Shown: positions 1 through 5,408 of the stretch, piece after piece
Layout of the letters: every line of letters begins with the position of its first letter
Position numbering within the stretch: position 1 is the stretch's first letter
From: JBECKW01 sp040235505
GTDB lineage: Bacteria; Desulfobacterota; Desulfobacteria; Desulfobacterales; JAFDDL01
Assembly: GCA_040235505.1 (NCBI GenBank)
Contig: JBECKW010000294.1
Span: 1 to 6,797 of the forward strand
Direction: 5' to 3'
DNA length: 6,797 nt
The notes under the pieces: generated by a model
What the model was told of the DNA's origin: nothing
The model's input: only the letters and a program-made list of their open reading frames with translations
Databases searched by the model: none
Translations under genes and position numbers: made by a program

Positions 1-48
1 GACTGCACGGGAAACGGCCCCGGAATCGCCGACAGCACAACCACCTGA
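1..48 (+). CDS. possible 3' end of an upstream gene (partial)
   Basis: Frame 1 is open from the window edge to a TGA at 46-48 and would give the C-terminus DCTGNGPGIADSTTT. Its third codon positions are mostly C or G, as in the real genes here, and the stop lies about 30 bp before a strong hairpin. Both facts fit the end of a gene. Fifteen codons are too few to recognise a family. Frames 2 and 3 also stay open but would read through the hairpin, so frame 1 is preferred. This is a weak call. Confidence 0.3.
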   Translation, partial: DCTGNGPGIADSTTT

Positions 49-79
49 TCAATTTCTTTCCGATTCTCTACTTGATAAA

Positions 80-107
80 GGAGGGGGCTTCGATCAAAGC
101 CCCCTCC
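80..107 (+). terminator. perfect 11-bp hairpin, probable terminator of the upstream gene
   Basis: GGAGGGGGCTT (80-90) pairs perfectly with AAGCCCCCTCC (97-107) around the six-base loop CGATCA. The stem is very GC-rich and stable. No clear T-run follows on the + strand. On the - strand the stem is followed by TTTATC, so it could also act that way, but no - strand gene ends here. It probably insulates the first iclR from upstream transcription. The structure is certain; its function is inferred. Confidence 0.55.
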
Positions 108-197
108 CGTGTTCCCCGAACTGACCTACGATGACGACTATTCTCAAATACCCGCCATCGATTACCGGTTCCAATAAATATTATGCCCGGTCTTGCC

Positions 198-228
198 TTG
201 ACAACCTATTGTGATTTTGGCATATATT
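198..228 (+). promoter_or_regulatory. candidate sigma70 promoter of the first iclR
   Basis: A consensus -35 box TTGACA (198-203) is followed by TATATT (223-228) at a 19-bp spacing, or by the poorer CATATA (221-226) at 17 bp. The leader to the ATG at 297 would be about 60 nt. The spacing is less ideal than in the three other promoters of this window, and the AGAAYGNCRTTCT operator they carry is absent. Confidence 0.45.
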
Positions 229-246
229 CGCCCACGGAAAGCGAAT
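226..246. promoter_or_regulatory. inverted repeat ATTCGC-N9-GCGAAT at the first iclR promoter
   Basis: The arms ATTCGC (226-231) and GCGAAT (241-246) are perfect reverse complements separated by nine bases. They overlap or immediately follow the candidate -10 box, a position suited to an operator. The sequence does not match the operator at the other three promoters. A further 8-bp palindrome, TTGATCAA, lies at 256-263. Regulator binding is inferred from position and symmetry only. Confidence 0.35.
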
Positions 247-296
247 CCATATCGCTTGATCAATACTTGATATAGGGAAAGTGAACGAAAACATCC

Positions 297-1106
297 ATGT
301 CGCCCAAAATAGCTGATCCCAAAAATGGTAAAAAGCCGAAAAATTCTGCGCCCATCGTGGACAGTCTCGCCACCGCCCTGCGCATCCTCGATCATTTCTC
401 CATCAGGGAGCCGGAACTGTCGCTGCGTGAACTCAGTGAAAAAACCGGATTATACAAGAGCCGTATCCACCGGTTATGCGGAACGCTCGTAGAACTCCGT
501 TTTCTGACCCGCATGCCGTCGTCGAGTTACCGGCTGGGACCCAAACTGATGGCGCTCGGCAAAATTTACGAAAAATCGAACAGCCTGATAACGGTATCGC
601 GACCCATCATGAAGGAACTGGCCGAGGTCAGCGGAGAATCGGCAACGCTCTTTCACCTCGACATCGATGCCTGTCTCTGCCTGGCCCGGGAGTATGGTTC
701 CTCACGGCTCGTATTCGATATCCAGGAGGGGGGGGAGCATAGGGAACTTCATGCTTCTGCTGCAGGCAGGATTTTCCTGGCTTACGGCCCCAGGGAATTA
801 GCTGAGCGGGTGCTCGCCCAGCCTGAACTCAAACGATTCACCTCCGAAACAACAACCGACCACGACATACTGGCACAGAAACTCATTGATATTAGAAAGC
901 GCGGTTATGGAATAAATCGCGGGGAACGGGAACTGGAGGTTGCAGCCATAGCAGCGCCGGTCTGGGACCATGAGCACACATTGGTGGCAGCCCTCGGGAT
1001 CGCCGGGCCCGTCCAGCGTTTTTCCAAAGATCGTGAAGCGGAACTGATTTCACACCTCTTGGATGCCAGTCGGAAGATTTCAGGAATGCTTGGCGCTTCC
1101 GTGTAA
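297..1106 (+). CDS. IclR-family transcriptional regulator, copy 1
   Basis: This 269-residue protein has the usual IclR length and order. An N-terminal winged helix-turn-helix spans about residues 20-80, with the recognition region near LSLRELSEKTGLYKSRIHRL (41-60). A linker helix follows, then a C-terminal effector-binding domain from about 95 to 265 containing LHASAAGRIFLAYGP (151-165) and the INRGERELEVAAIAAPV stretch, typical of IclR proteins. It presumably binds DNA as a dimer or tetramer and responds to a small molecule. The ATG at 297 is chosen because similarity to copy 2 begins exactly at the matching codon. Its ribosome site is poor: the nearest purine run, GGGAAAG, is about 15-20 nt upstream. 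It sits just before the promoter of the four-gene operon, the classical place for a local regulator. Whether it represses or activates cannot be read from the sequence. Confidence 0.93.
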   Translation: MSPKIADPKNGKKPKNSAPIVDSLATALRILDHFSIREPELSLRELSEKTGLYKSRIHRLCGTLVELRFLTRMPSSSYRLGPKLMALGKIYEKSNSLITVSRPIMKELAEVSGESATLFHLDIDACLCLAREYGSSRLVFDIQEGGEHRELHASAAGRIFLAYGPRELAERVLAQPELKRFTSETTTDHDILAQKLIDIRKRGYGINRGERELEVAAIAAPVWDHEHTLVAALGIAGPVQRFSKDREAELISHLLDASRKISGMLGASV

Positions 1107-1123
1107 CCGCTCGTCAGGAACCA
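297..1123 (+). repeat. direct repeat unit 1 (iclR duplication)
   Basis: This segment matches 5527-6353 at a constant offset of 5230 bp without any gap. Similarity runs past the stop codon for about 15 bases (CCGCTCG-CAGGAACCA). Near-identical blocks (about 481-590, 658-740 and 1050-1113) alternate with diverged blocks (about 600-657 and 741-955). Two long direct repeats flanking the operon could recombine to delete or duplicate the 5.2 kb between them. Confidence 0.9.
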
Positions 1124-1416
1124 AAGCCACGCACTTGTCGCCGCCGGACAGATTTTTCAGATCGTTTAAAAAGAATGTCATCCCCTTTTCCATGAAACGT
1201 ATTCTGAGTCTTGAATATTCAGGTGCTCTGGCAACAGTTTATTGCTGAACGGGAGAGATTGATCCTGAAAGCCATGCAGAAATTCACCATCCATCTGGCA
1301 GCGTTGTTAGCCATGTTTTTCTGGGGTAACTCGTTATCCGAAACAGAAAAAAAGAAGAAAGTTGCAGTTTATCGCGGGAAACGTAATGCAAGTTCCCATC
1401 GTGATGCATATTTTTA
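1107..1416. other. non-coding gap after the first iclR, with no clear gene
   Basis: This stretch separates iclR copy 1 from the operon promoter. The corresponding gap after copy 2 is about 195 bp shorter, so this side carries extra DNA. It contains a partial operator-like sequence at 1172-1184, a 10-bp palindrome TGAATATTCA at 1212-1221, and a short open frame resembling a permease N-terminus at 1274-1420. I see no terminator hairpin with a T-run. Confidence 0.6.
1172..1184. promoter_or_regulatory. degenerate operator-like sequence AGAATGTCATCCC
   Basis: It matches the operator upstream of the second iclR (AGAATGTCATTCT) at 11 of 13 positions, but the right arm is damaged. No -35/-10 pair stands at the expected distance upstream. 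It may be a relic of promoter DNA or a weak auxiliary site, or a chance match. Confidence 0.2.
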
Positions 1417-1420
1417 TTGA
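1274..1420 (+). pseudogene. possible remnant of an EamA/DMT-type permease N-terminus
   Basis: The ATG at 1274 opens a 48-codon frame starting MQKFTIHLAALLAMFFWGNS. The LALLxAMxFWGxS pattern resembles the first membrane segment of EamA (drug/metabolite transporter) permeases. The hydrophobic segment then breaks off into a lysine-rich tail (SETEKKKKVAVYRGKRN), and the frame runs into the -35 box of the operon promoter. If real, this is a truncated relic and not a working transporter. It could also be a small one-segment membrane protein or chance. No good Shine-Dalgarno site precedes the ATG. Confidence 0.22.
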
Positions 1421-1445
1421 CAAGCCAGAAACGACACACTATCCT
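1417..1445 (+). promoter_or_regulatory. sigma70-type promoter of the four-gene operon
   Basis: A perfect -35 box TTGACA (1417-1422), a 17-bp spacer and TATCCT (1440-1445) form a strong promoter. AT-rich DNA (CATATTTTTA) lies just upstream. Transcription should start near 1451-1453, about 54 nt before the ATG at 1506. The same -35, spacer length and -10 recur at 6452-6480, and the surrounding bases (GAAACG-CAC) are also shared, so the two promoters are related by descent. Confidence 0.8.
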
Positions 1446-1452
1446 AAACAGC

Positions 1453-1465
1453 AGAACGGCGTTCT
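1453..1465. promoter_or_regulatory. palindromic operator AGAACGGCGTTCT
   Basis: The arms AGAACG and CGTTCT are perfectly complementary around a single central G. The site begins 7 bp after the -10 box and covers the expected start point, which suits repression. The same spacing and palindrome occur at 6488-6500 and, with a one-base change in each arm, at 5374-5386. The adjacent IclR proteins are the obvious candidates to bind it. Confidence 0.7.
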
Positions 1466-1476
1466 ATTTAATCGCA

Positions 1477-1489
1477 AAAGCGTTGTTAT
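1477..1489. promoter_or_regulatory. conserved secondary site AAAGCGTTGTTAT
   Basis: It is centred about 24 bp downstream of the main operator. It is shared with the promoter at 6452 as AAAGCGTCGTTAT (6513-6525), which matches that promoter's main operator at 10 of 13 positions. The adjoining GGGA is also conserved. Two sites about two helical turns apart would allow cooperative binding of an IclR tetramer; this is inference. Confidence 0.35.
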
Positions 1490-1505
1490 CGGGAAAGGAA
1501 CAATA

Positions 1506-2417
1506 ATGAGTGAAAATACAATGTCTCCTGTACATGAGCTATCGGTGGTATTGGGAAACTATCCCCATACGCTTCCGATCAAGGAGGGCGGAATTGTAAG
1601 CCCCCGCGTCAAGCTGAACTTTATTGAAGGATACAAACCGCTGTCCAGGGCCTTTGATGACATGGTTGAAAAGCAGGCATTTGATGTGTGTGAGATGGCC
1701 GTGGCGACATTCCTGCAAGCCCTCGATAGCGGCAAACCATTACGGTTGATGCCCGTGGTGATGGGTGGCGAATTTCACCATGGCAGCCTTTTATATAATC
1801 CCGCAAATGGTCCTTTAACGCCAGGTGATCTGAAGGGACGCCGTGTCGGGGTAAAAGCCTACACCCAAACCACCGGGCTGTGGGTCCGCGGGGTTCTCCA
1901 GGAACAGTACGGCGTTTTATCAGACGATGTCACATGGGTTACGACAGAAGCGCCCCACGTTGCGGAGTTTACGAACCCGTCCAATGTTGAACTGGTAGAG
2001 GGCGGAAATCTGGTGGACATGCTGACCTCAGGTGAAATTGCAGCGGTTATAATGGGTCCGAAGCAAACAAAAGGGTTAAGTTTGACGCTGCAGCAGGTGA
2101 TACCGGATGTTGATACGGCGATTGCCGGGTGGTATGCGAAACATCAAGCGGTGCCCGCCAACCACATGGTCGTCGTTACCGATGCCCTGCTTGAAAAAGA
2201 TTTCGCTGTTGTTCAGGACGCCTATAACATGTTTAAACAAGGAATTGAGACGACGCAACCAGCGGCAAGTGCTGAATCGCCTTCGGCCCTCCAGGTTGGT
2301 GCGGAGAACGTTTGGGCGGTTGTGCAATTGGCGATGCAATACGCGCTTGAGCAGAAACTTGTTTCTCGAGCTTTTGACAGGAAAGAAATTTTCGGGGAAA
2401 TGCTCTCTTTTGCTTGA
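1506..2417 (+). CDS. 4,5-dihydroxyphthalate decarboxylase-like protein (substrate-binding-protein fold)
   Basis: This 303-residue protein resembles the 4,5-dihydroxyphthalate decarboxylase (Pht5-like) group, which has the two-lobed type 2 periplasmic-binding-protein fold. Recognisable parts are FDVCEMAVATFL (59-70), the LKGRRVGVKAYTQTTGLWVRG segment entering the second lobe (109-129), DMLTSGEIAAVI (171-182), NHMVVVTDALLEKD (219-232), and a C-terminal block ending YALEQKLVSRAFDRKEIF. There is no signal peptide or lipobox, so it should be cytoplasmic, which favours an enzyme or sensor over a transport component. The ATG at 1506 is chosen because AAGGA (1495-1499) lies 6 nt upstream. In-frame ATGs further upstream lie before or inside the promoter and cannot be the start. 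It is the first gene of the operon. Substrate is unknown; many family members carry this name without proof of activity. Confidence 0.75.
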   Translation: MSENTMSPVHELSVVLGNYPHTLPIKEGGIVSPRVKLNFIEGYKPLSRAFDDMVEKQAFDVCEMAVATFLQALDSGKPLRLMPVVMGGEFHHGSLLYNPANGPLTPGDLKGRRVGVKAYTQTTGLWVRGVLQEQYGVLSDDVTWVTTEAPHVAEFTNPSNVELVEGGNLVDMLTSGEIAAVIMGPKQTKGLSLTLQQVIPDVDTAIAGWYAKHQAVPANHMVVVTDALLEKDFAVVQDAYNMFKQGIETTQPAASAESPSALQVGAENVWAVVQLAMQYALEQKLVSRAFDRKEIFGEMLSFA

Positions 2418-2427
2418 TGTTTCACCA

Positions 2428-2467
2428 TCCGGCGAAGCCGGAATTTCAAATTTAAAGTTTCAAATTT
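2428..2467. repeat. intergenic hairpin followed by a TTTCAAATTT direct repeat
   Basis: TCCGGC (2428-2433) and GCCGGA (2437-2442) form a perfect 6-bp stem with a GAA loop. TTTCAAATTT follows twice, at 2444-2453 and 2458-2467, separated by AAAG. The whole lies in the 84-bp gap between the first two operon genes. It looks like a small dispersed intergenic element. As RNA it could stabilise or end part of the transcript. There is no simple T-run, so it is probably not a full terminator. Confidence 0.6.
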
Positions 2468-2501
2468 CAGATTCAGACCCACAAAGTGTGAGGGTGCATT
2501 C

Positions 2502-3176
2502 ATGGCTAATGTAGGTTTTCGACAATACCTGAGTATTAATCGCCCCGGCAAAAAACTCGTTGAGCTTTTCGCCGGCATTCCGACTCCCAATATTGACGAC
2601 AATATGAACAGGATTTATGGCCTTCACGGGCTGAAACCTTATAACACGGCACCCCTTCTCGGCATCGCGTATACCGTTAAGTGTCCGGCGGGAGACAATC
2701 TTCTTTTCAACAGGGCGATCGATCTGGCCCAGCCGGGCGATATCCTTGTCATCGATGCCGGCGGAGCCACGGAACGAGCTCTTTGTGGTGAGATTATGGT
2801 GACCCACGCGATGAAAAGGAAGCTCGGAGGTTTCATCATCAACGGCTGTATTCGTGACGTCGAGGCAATCGGGCAAATGAATTTCCCGATTTATGCCATG
2901 GGTGTTAACCCAAACGGCCCGCTTAAAAACGGCCCTGGAGAGATCAATGTACCGGTAGTGGCCGGCGGCATGGCAATTATGCCGGGTGACATCCTGGTCG
3001 GCGACGCAGACGGACTTGTCGTGGTTCGCCCCTCCGATGCCGAAGAAGTTGCGGCAAAGGCGCGCAAGCAAAATGAAAACGAGCAGAAATTGCTGGCCAC
3101 CATCGAGGCCGGGCAGTGGGACAGGAGCGGTCTCGCCAAAGCTCTGGAAAACAAGGGCTGCGAGATTATTCCTTAA
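2502..3176 (+). CDS. RraA / 4-hydroxy-4-methyl-2-oxoglutarate aldolase family protein
   Basis: This 224-residue protein has the typical RraA/HMG-CHA aldolase features. These are GDILVIDAGG (79-88), the GE pair at 96-97, the FIINGCIRDVEAI segment (111-123) with the Arg118-Asp119 pair that in true aldolases binds substrate and the divalent metal, and PGDILVGDADGLVVV (161-175) near the C-terminus. Family members with these residues split 4-hydroxy-2-oxo acids to pyruvate or decarboxylate oxaloacetate. Others are RNase E inhibitors (RraA) or are misnamed demethylmenaquinone methyltransferases. The retained RD pair and the catabolic setting favour a lyase. AGGG (2491-2494) lies 7 nt before the ATG. 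The gene sits 84 bp after the preceding one and 24 bp before the next, so it is likely cotranscribed. The exact substrate is not visible. Confidence 0.85.
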   Translation: MANVGFRQYLSINRPGKKLVELFAGIPTPNIDDNMNRIYGLHGLKPYNTAPLLGIAYTVKCPAGDNLLFNRAIDLAQPGDILVIDAGGATERALCGEIMVTHAMKRKLGGFIINGCIRDVEAIGQMNFPIYAMGVNPNGPLKNGPGEINVPVVAGGMAIMPGDILVGDADGLVVVRPSDAEEVAAKARKQNENEQKLLATIEAGQWDRSGLAKALENKGCEIIP

Positions 3177-3196
3177 AAGGAGACCCTAAAAGGAGA
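3171..3196 (+). repeat. tandem 13-bp duplication of a Shine-Dalgarno site
   Basis: CCTTAAAAGGAGA (3171-3183) is followed directly by CCCTAAAAGGAGA (3184-3196), 12 of 13 bases identical. The first unit contains the stop codon of the RraA-family gene. The second supplies AAGGAG at the right distance from the ATG at 3201. The first AAGGAG lies about 18 nt from the start and is too far for normal initiation, but it could act as a standby ribosome site. Confidence 0.8.
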
Positions 3197-3200
3197 TTAG

Positions 3201-4124
3201 ATGAGCTTTCTTGAGCAGTTGAACAACATACATGTCATTGACGGCAAAATGAGGGGTTTCGACAAATACATGTCCTTATATGTCGTTAAAGGCAGGGAAA
3301 TAGCCCTCGTTGACACCGGTGAGCGCATGCGCTTTGAACAGGTCAAGGCGCAAATCGAAGCGCTTGGCATCGCACTTGGCGATATCAAATATATATTCAT
3401 CACCCATGGGCACCAGGACCATCTCGGAAACGCATCCCCTCTGATCAAAGAGATGCCAAATGCCAAGGTCTATGCCCATCCGGCATGTAAACAGCGGTTG
3501 ACCGATCCCGGCAGTATCAACTGGAAAGCCATTTTTTCCCCTGAGGTGCTGGCCCGAATTACCATGGATATGGAGCCGGTTCCGGAGGATCGCATTGTTT
3601 ATTTGAATGATGGGGACGAATTTGACCTCGGTGACGGTGAGAAATTTAAAATAATGTTCACGGCCGGACATCAGCCAACCGGTCTGGTTATTTTCGAATC
3701 GAAAAACAATGGCGTGTTTATTAACGACCTGGTCGGCAATTGTTTCCTGGATGCCGATTCTCAATATATCTTGAACACGCGTAATTCAGACAATACCGTT
3801 TCACTCGAAACTTTGAAAAAAATAGCAAAGATGCCCCTTTCCTACCTTTATCTGGGACATTACGGCATCACCGATAAGGTCGGATACGTTCTGGAAAGAG
3901 CCATCAAGCAGTTGGAAGATCAGTTGGAAATTGGCCGCAAATATGCCCGTGAAGGCAAACCGGAATTAATCGCTGAAAAGATTGTTGAGTATGTTATGCC
4001 TGAGTTGGTCAAACTGCGCAAAGTTCGCGGTGAAGAAGTCTGGCAATATGCCGCTTTCGAGCACATACCTTTTCAATCGAAAATCTATGCTGAATTTTGC
4101 GAGAAGCGGTTCAAAAATGCATAA
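3201..4124 (+). CDS. metallo-beta-lactamase-fold hydrolase
   Basis: This 307-residue protein carries the complete metal site of the MBL superfamily: His69-x-His71-x-Asp73-His74 in ITHGHQDHLG, His157 in AGHQPTG, Asp176 in FINDLVG, and His220 in YLGHYG. Two zinc or iron ions are therefore expected. Known members of this fold hydrolyse thioesters, lactones, phosphoesters or beta-lactams, or oxidise persulfides. About 80 residues of mostly helical sequence follow the last ligand, which is longer than a minimal glyoxalase II-type core and may form the substrate pocket. No signal peptide is present, so it acts in the cytoplasm. AAGGAG (3191-3195 region) gives strong initiation. Its last 8 bases overlap the start of the aminotransferase gene, indicating translational coupling. 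Substrate unknown; hydrolysis of a CoA thioester or lactone made by the operon is a guess. Confidence 0.88.
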   Translation: MSFLEQLNNIHVIDGKMRGFDKYMSLYVVKGREIALVDTGERMRFEQVKAQIEALGIALGDIKYIFITHGHQDHLGNASPLIKEMPNAKVYAHPACKQRLTDPGSINWKAIFSPEVLARITMDMEPVPEDRIVYLNDGDEFDLGDGEKFKIMFTAGHQPTGLVIFESKNNGVFINDLVGNCFLDADSQYILNTRNSDNTVSLETLKKIAKMPLSYLYLGHYGITDKVGYVLERAIKQLEDQLEIGRKYAREGKPELIAEKIVEYVMPELVKLRKVRGEEVWQYAAFEHIPFQSKIYAEFCEKRFKNA

Positions 4125-5244
4125 CACACGAGAAGCTATCCCCTACATCAGGCCCGCCCTCATCGATGCGCCCCCAAAGGTCCACCCGCCCACGGAGGGC
4201 TTTTTGCGCCACCAGGGCCTTGATACCTCAAAGATTCGTGCCATGGGGCTTAACGAAAGCCTGTTCCCCCCGTCCCCCAAGGTGATCGCGGCAATTGAAG
4301 CCAATCTCCACAAAATCAACCGGTACCCGGATGCCCAGTGTCCGGCGCTGGCCGATATCGTTTCGGACCGTACCGGTATCGAACCGGAGCGCATTGTCTG
4401 GGGAAACGGGAGCGAGGAACTGCTGAAGGGGGCGATTGATCTGGCCCTGTCCCCGGGCGAGGGGTTGGTGCTGCCCGTTCCTACCTTCTGGGGATACAAG
4501 TCCATGGTTGCGGCCTTTGAGGCTGACGTCACCGAGGTGGAAATTCTCGATGACGGCCGCACCGATATCGACGGCATCATCGCGGCCGTCGGGAGCCGCA
4601 CCCGGATCGTCCTCCTGATCACGCCCAACAACCCGACAGGCCGACTGGTTGACCGGGAAGGACTCGATAAGATTATCGCCGGCGTACCTGACTCCGTTCT
4701 TCTTTGCGTGGATGAGGCCTACCATGATTTCGGCATCCATGCCGGCGGGCCGAATGTCCTGGACGCACTCAAGACCCGGAAAGGGCCCTGGATCACCGTG
4801 TTCACTTTTTCCAAGGCCTATGCCATGGCCGGTATGCGCATCGGCTATGCGCTCTGCAGTGACGATCTGCTGGCCGATTCTCTCCGCAAAACGACCTGCG
4901 TGTTCAACGTGCCCGTGCTGGCGCAGTTTGCCGCCGAAGCGGCCCTCCATGACAGGGACTACCTTTCCCGAATGCTCGACTGGGTGGCGAAAGGCCGAAA
5001 GCAGCTTACGGAAGGTCTTCGCGAACTGGGGCTTGATCCGATTCCTTCGGTGACGAATTTCATATCAACGCGTCTTCCCATGGAAGGCAGCGCCTGCCTG
5101 AACGGTTTGCTGGCGAGAGGTATTCAGATAAACGCATGGGCGGACAGGGGATACGAAAATTATATTCGCATCACCGTGGGCGGTCCGGAGGACAACCGTG
5201 CCTGCCTGTCTGCTTTACAGGAAGTGCTTGCGGAAACTACTTGA
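4117..5244 (+). CDS. HisC-like class I/II PLP-dependent aminotransferase
   Basis: This 375-residue fold-type I PLP enzyme is of the histidinol-phosphate aminotransferase kind. Visible motifs are WGNGSEELL (95-103, phosphate/cofactor loop), ITPNNPTG (168-175, PLP-ring asparagine), VDEAYHDF (198-205, Asp199 to the pyridine nitrogen), FSKAYAMAGMRIGYAL (231-246, Schiff-base Lys233 and phosphate-binding Arg241), and YIRITVGGPEDN (349-360, Arg351 for the substrate carboxylate). The ATG at 4117 overlaps the MBL gene as ATGCATAA, with GAGAAG upstream. Earlier in-frame ATGs lie inside the MBL gene. No other histidine gene is nearby, so a role on a different oxo acid is more likely. A CobD-type threonine-phosphate decarboxylase is an alternative from the same subfamily. 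Its DNA is visibly richer in G+C than the preceding gene (one 60-base line near 4501 is 62%, against 50% near 3661), hinting at a separate origin. Confidence 0.9.
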   Translation: MHNTREAIPYIRPALIDAPPKVHPPTEGFLRHQGLDTSKIRAMGLNESLFPPSPKVIAAIEANLHKINRYPDAQCPALADIVSDRTGIEPERIVWGNGSEELLKGAIDLALSPGEGLVLPVPTFWGYKSMVAAFEADVTEVEILDDGRTDIDGIIAAVGSRTRIVLLITPNNPTGRLVDREGLDKIIAGVPDSVLLCVDEAYHDFGIHAGGPNVLDALKTRKGPWITVFTFSKAYAMAGMRIGYALCSDDLLADSLRKTTCVFNVPVLAQFAAEAALHDRDYLSRMLDWVAKGRKQLTEGLRELGLDPIPSVTNFISTRLPMEGSACLNGLLARGIQINAWADRGYENYIRITVGGPEDNRACLSALQEVLAETT

Positions 5245-5337
5245 TATCAATCCGTTATCCCTTCAAATGTTTTTAGCCTGTTAAATATTACCCTCAACTC
5301 GGTGTTCGTTTTTTTTAAATCAAACTACTTTTAAGTA

Positions 5338-5366
5338 TTGTCATTTGCAAAATTATAATGTATTCT
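5338..5366 (+). promoter_or_regulatory. sigma70-type promoter of the second iclR
   Basis: TTGTCA (5338-5343), a 17-bp spacer and TATTCT (5361-5366) form the -35 and -10 boxes. This is the same spacing as the promoters at 1417 and 6452, each also followed by the palindrome after 7 bp. An internal TATAAT (5354-5359) would pair only with a weak TTAAGT at 5331, so the TATTCT reading is preferred for its matching geometry. The leader to the ATG at 5527 is about 150 nt. Confidence 0.6.
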
Positions 5367-5373
5367 CTCTGTC

Positions 5374-5386
5374 AGAATGTCATTCT
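5374..5386. promoter_or_regulatory. palindromic operator AGAATGTCATTCT at the second iclR promoter
   Basis: The arms AGAATG and CATTCT are perfect reverse complements around a central T. The site differs from the operators at 1453 and 6488 by one compensated base pair (C-G to T-A), so symmetry is kept. It starts 7 bp after the -10 box, as in the other two. It suggests auto- or cross-regulation of the second iclR. Confidence 0.65.
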
Positions 5387-5393
5387 TTTGTTA

Positions 5394-5408
5394 AGAACGC
5401 TATGTTCC
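5394..5408. promoter_or_regulatory. secondary operator-like repeat AGAAC-N5-GTTCC
   Basis: GAAC and GTTC arms frame the five bases GCTAT, centred 21 bp (two helical turns) after the main operator. The arms match those of the operators at 1453 and 6488, but the spacing between them is two bases longer. It may be a second regulator contact. This is weaker evidence than the main palindrome. Confidence 0.3.

Noticed and set aside
1063..1248. 61-codon frame overlapping the end of the first iclR
   Set aside because: It starts inside iclR in another frame and has no features of a real protein.
1362..1505. In-frame 48-codon N-terminal extension of the first operon gene
   Set aside because: It spans the -35, -10 and operator of the promoter, and the ATG at 1506 has its own well-placed AAGGA site.
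2460..3071. 203-codon - strand open frame opposite the RraA-family gene
   Set aside because: The + strand gene is clearly recognisable; the antisense product has no family features.
3982..4116. Longer start of the aminotransferase inside the MBL gene
   Set aside because: This would mean a 143-base overlap; the residues there are an out-of-frame reading of the MBL gene, and the ATG at 4117 gives the normal family length.
4228..4950. Long open frame on the - strand opposite the aminotransferase
   Set aside because: It is antisense to a gene with complete catalytic motifs and shows no recognisable motif; such shadows are common in G+C-rich genes.
5241..5250. Palindrome TTGATATCAA at the end of the aminotransferase gene as an operator
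   Set aside because: It overlaps the stop codon with no promoter nearby; short AT-rich palindromes arise easily by chance.
5301..5316. Rho-independent terminator at the T8 run after the aminotransferase
   Set aside because: The T-run is real, but only a 3-bp AAC/GTT stem can be drawn before it.
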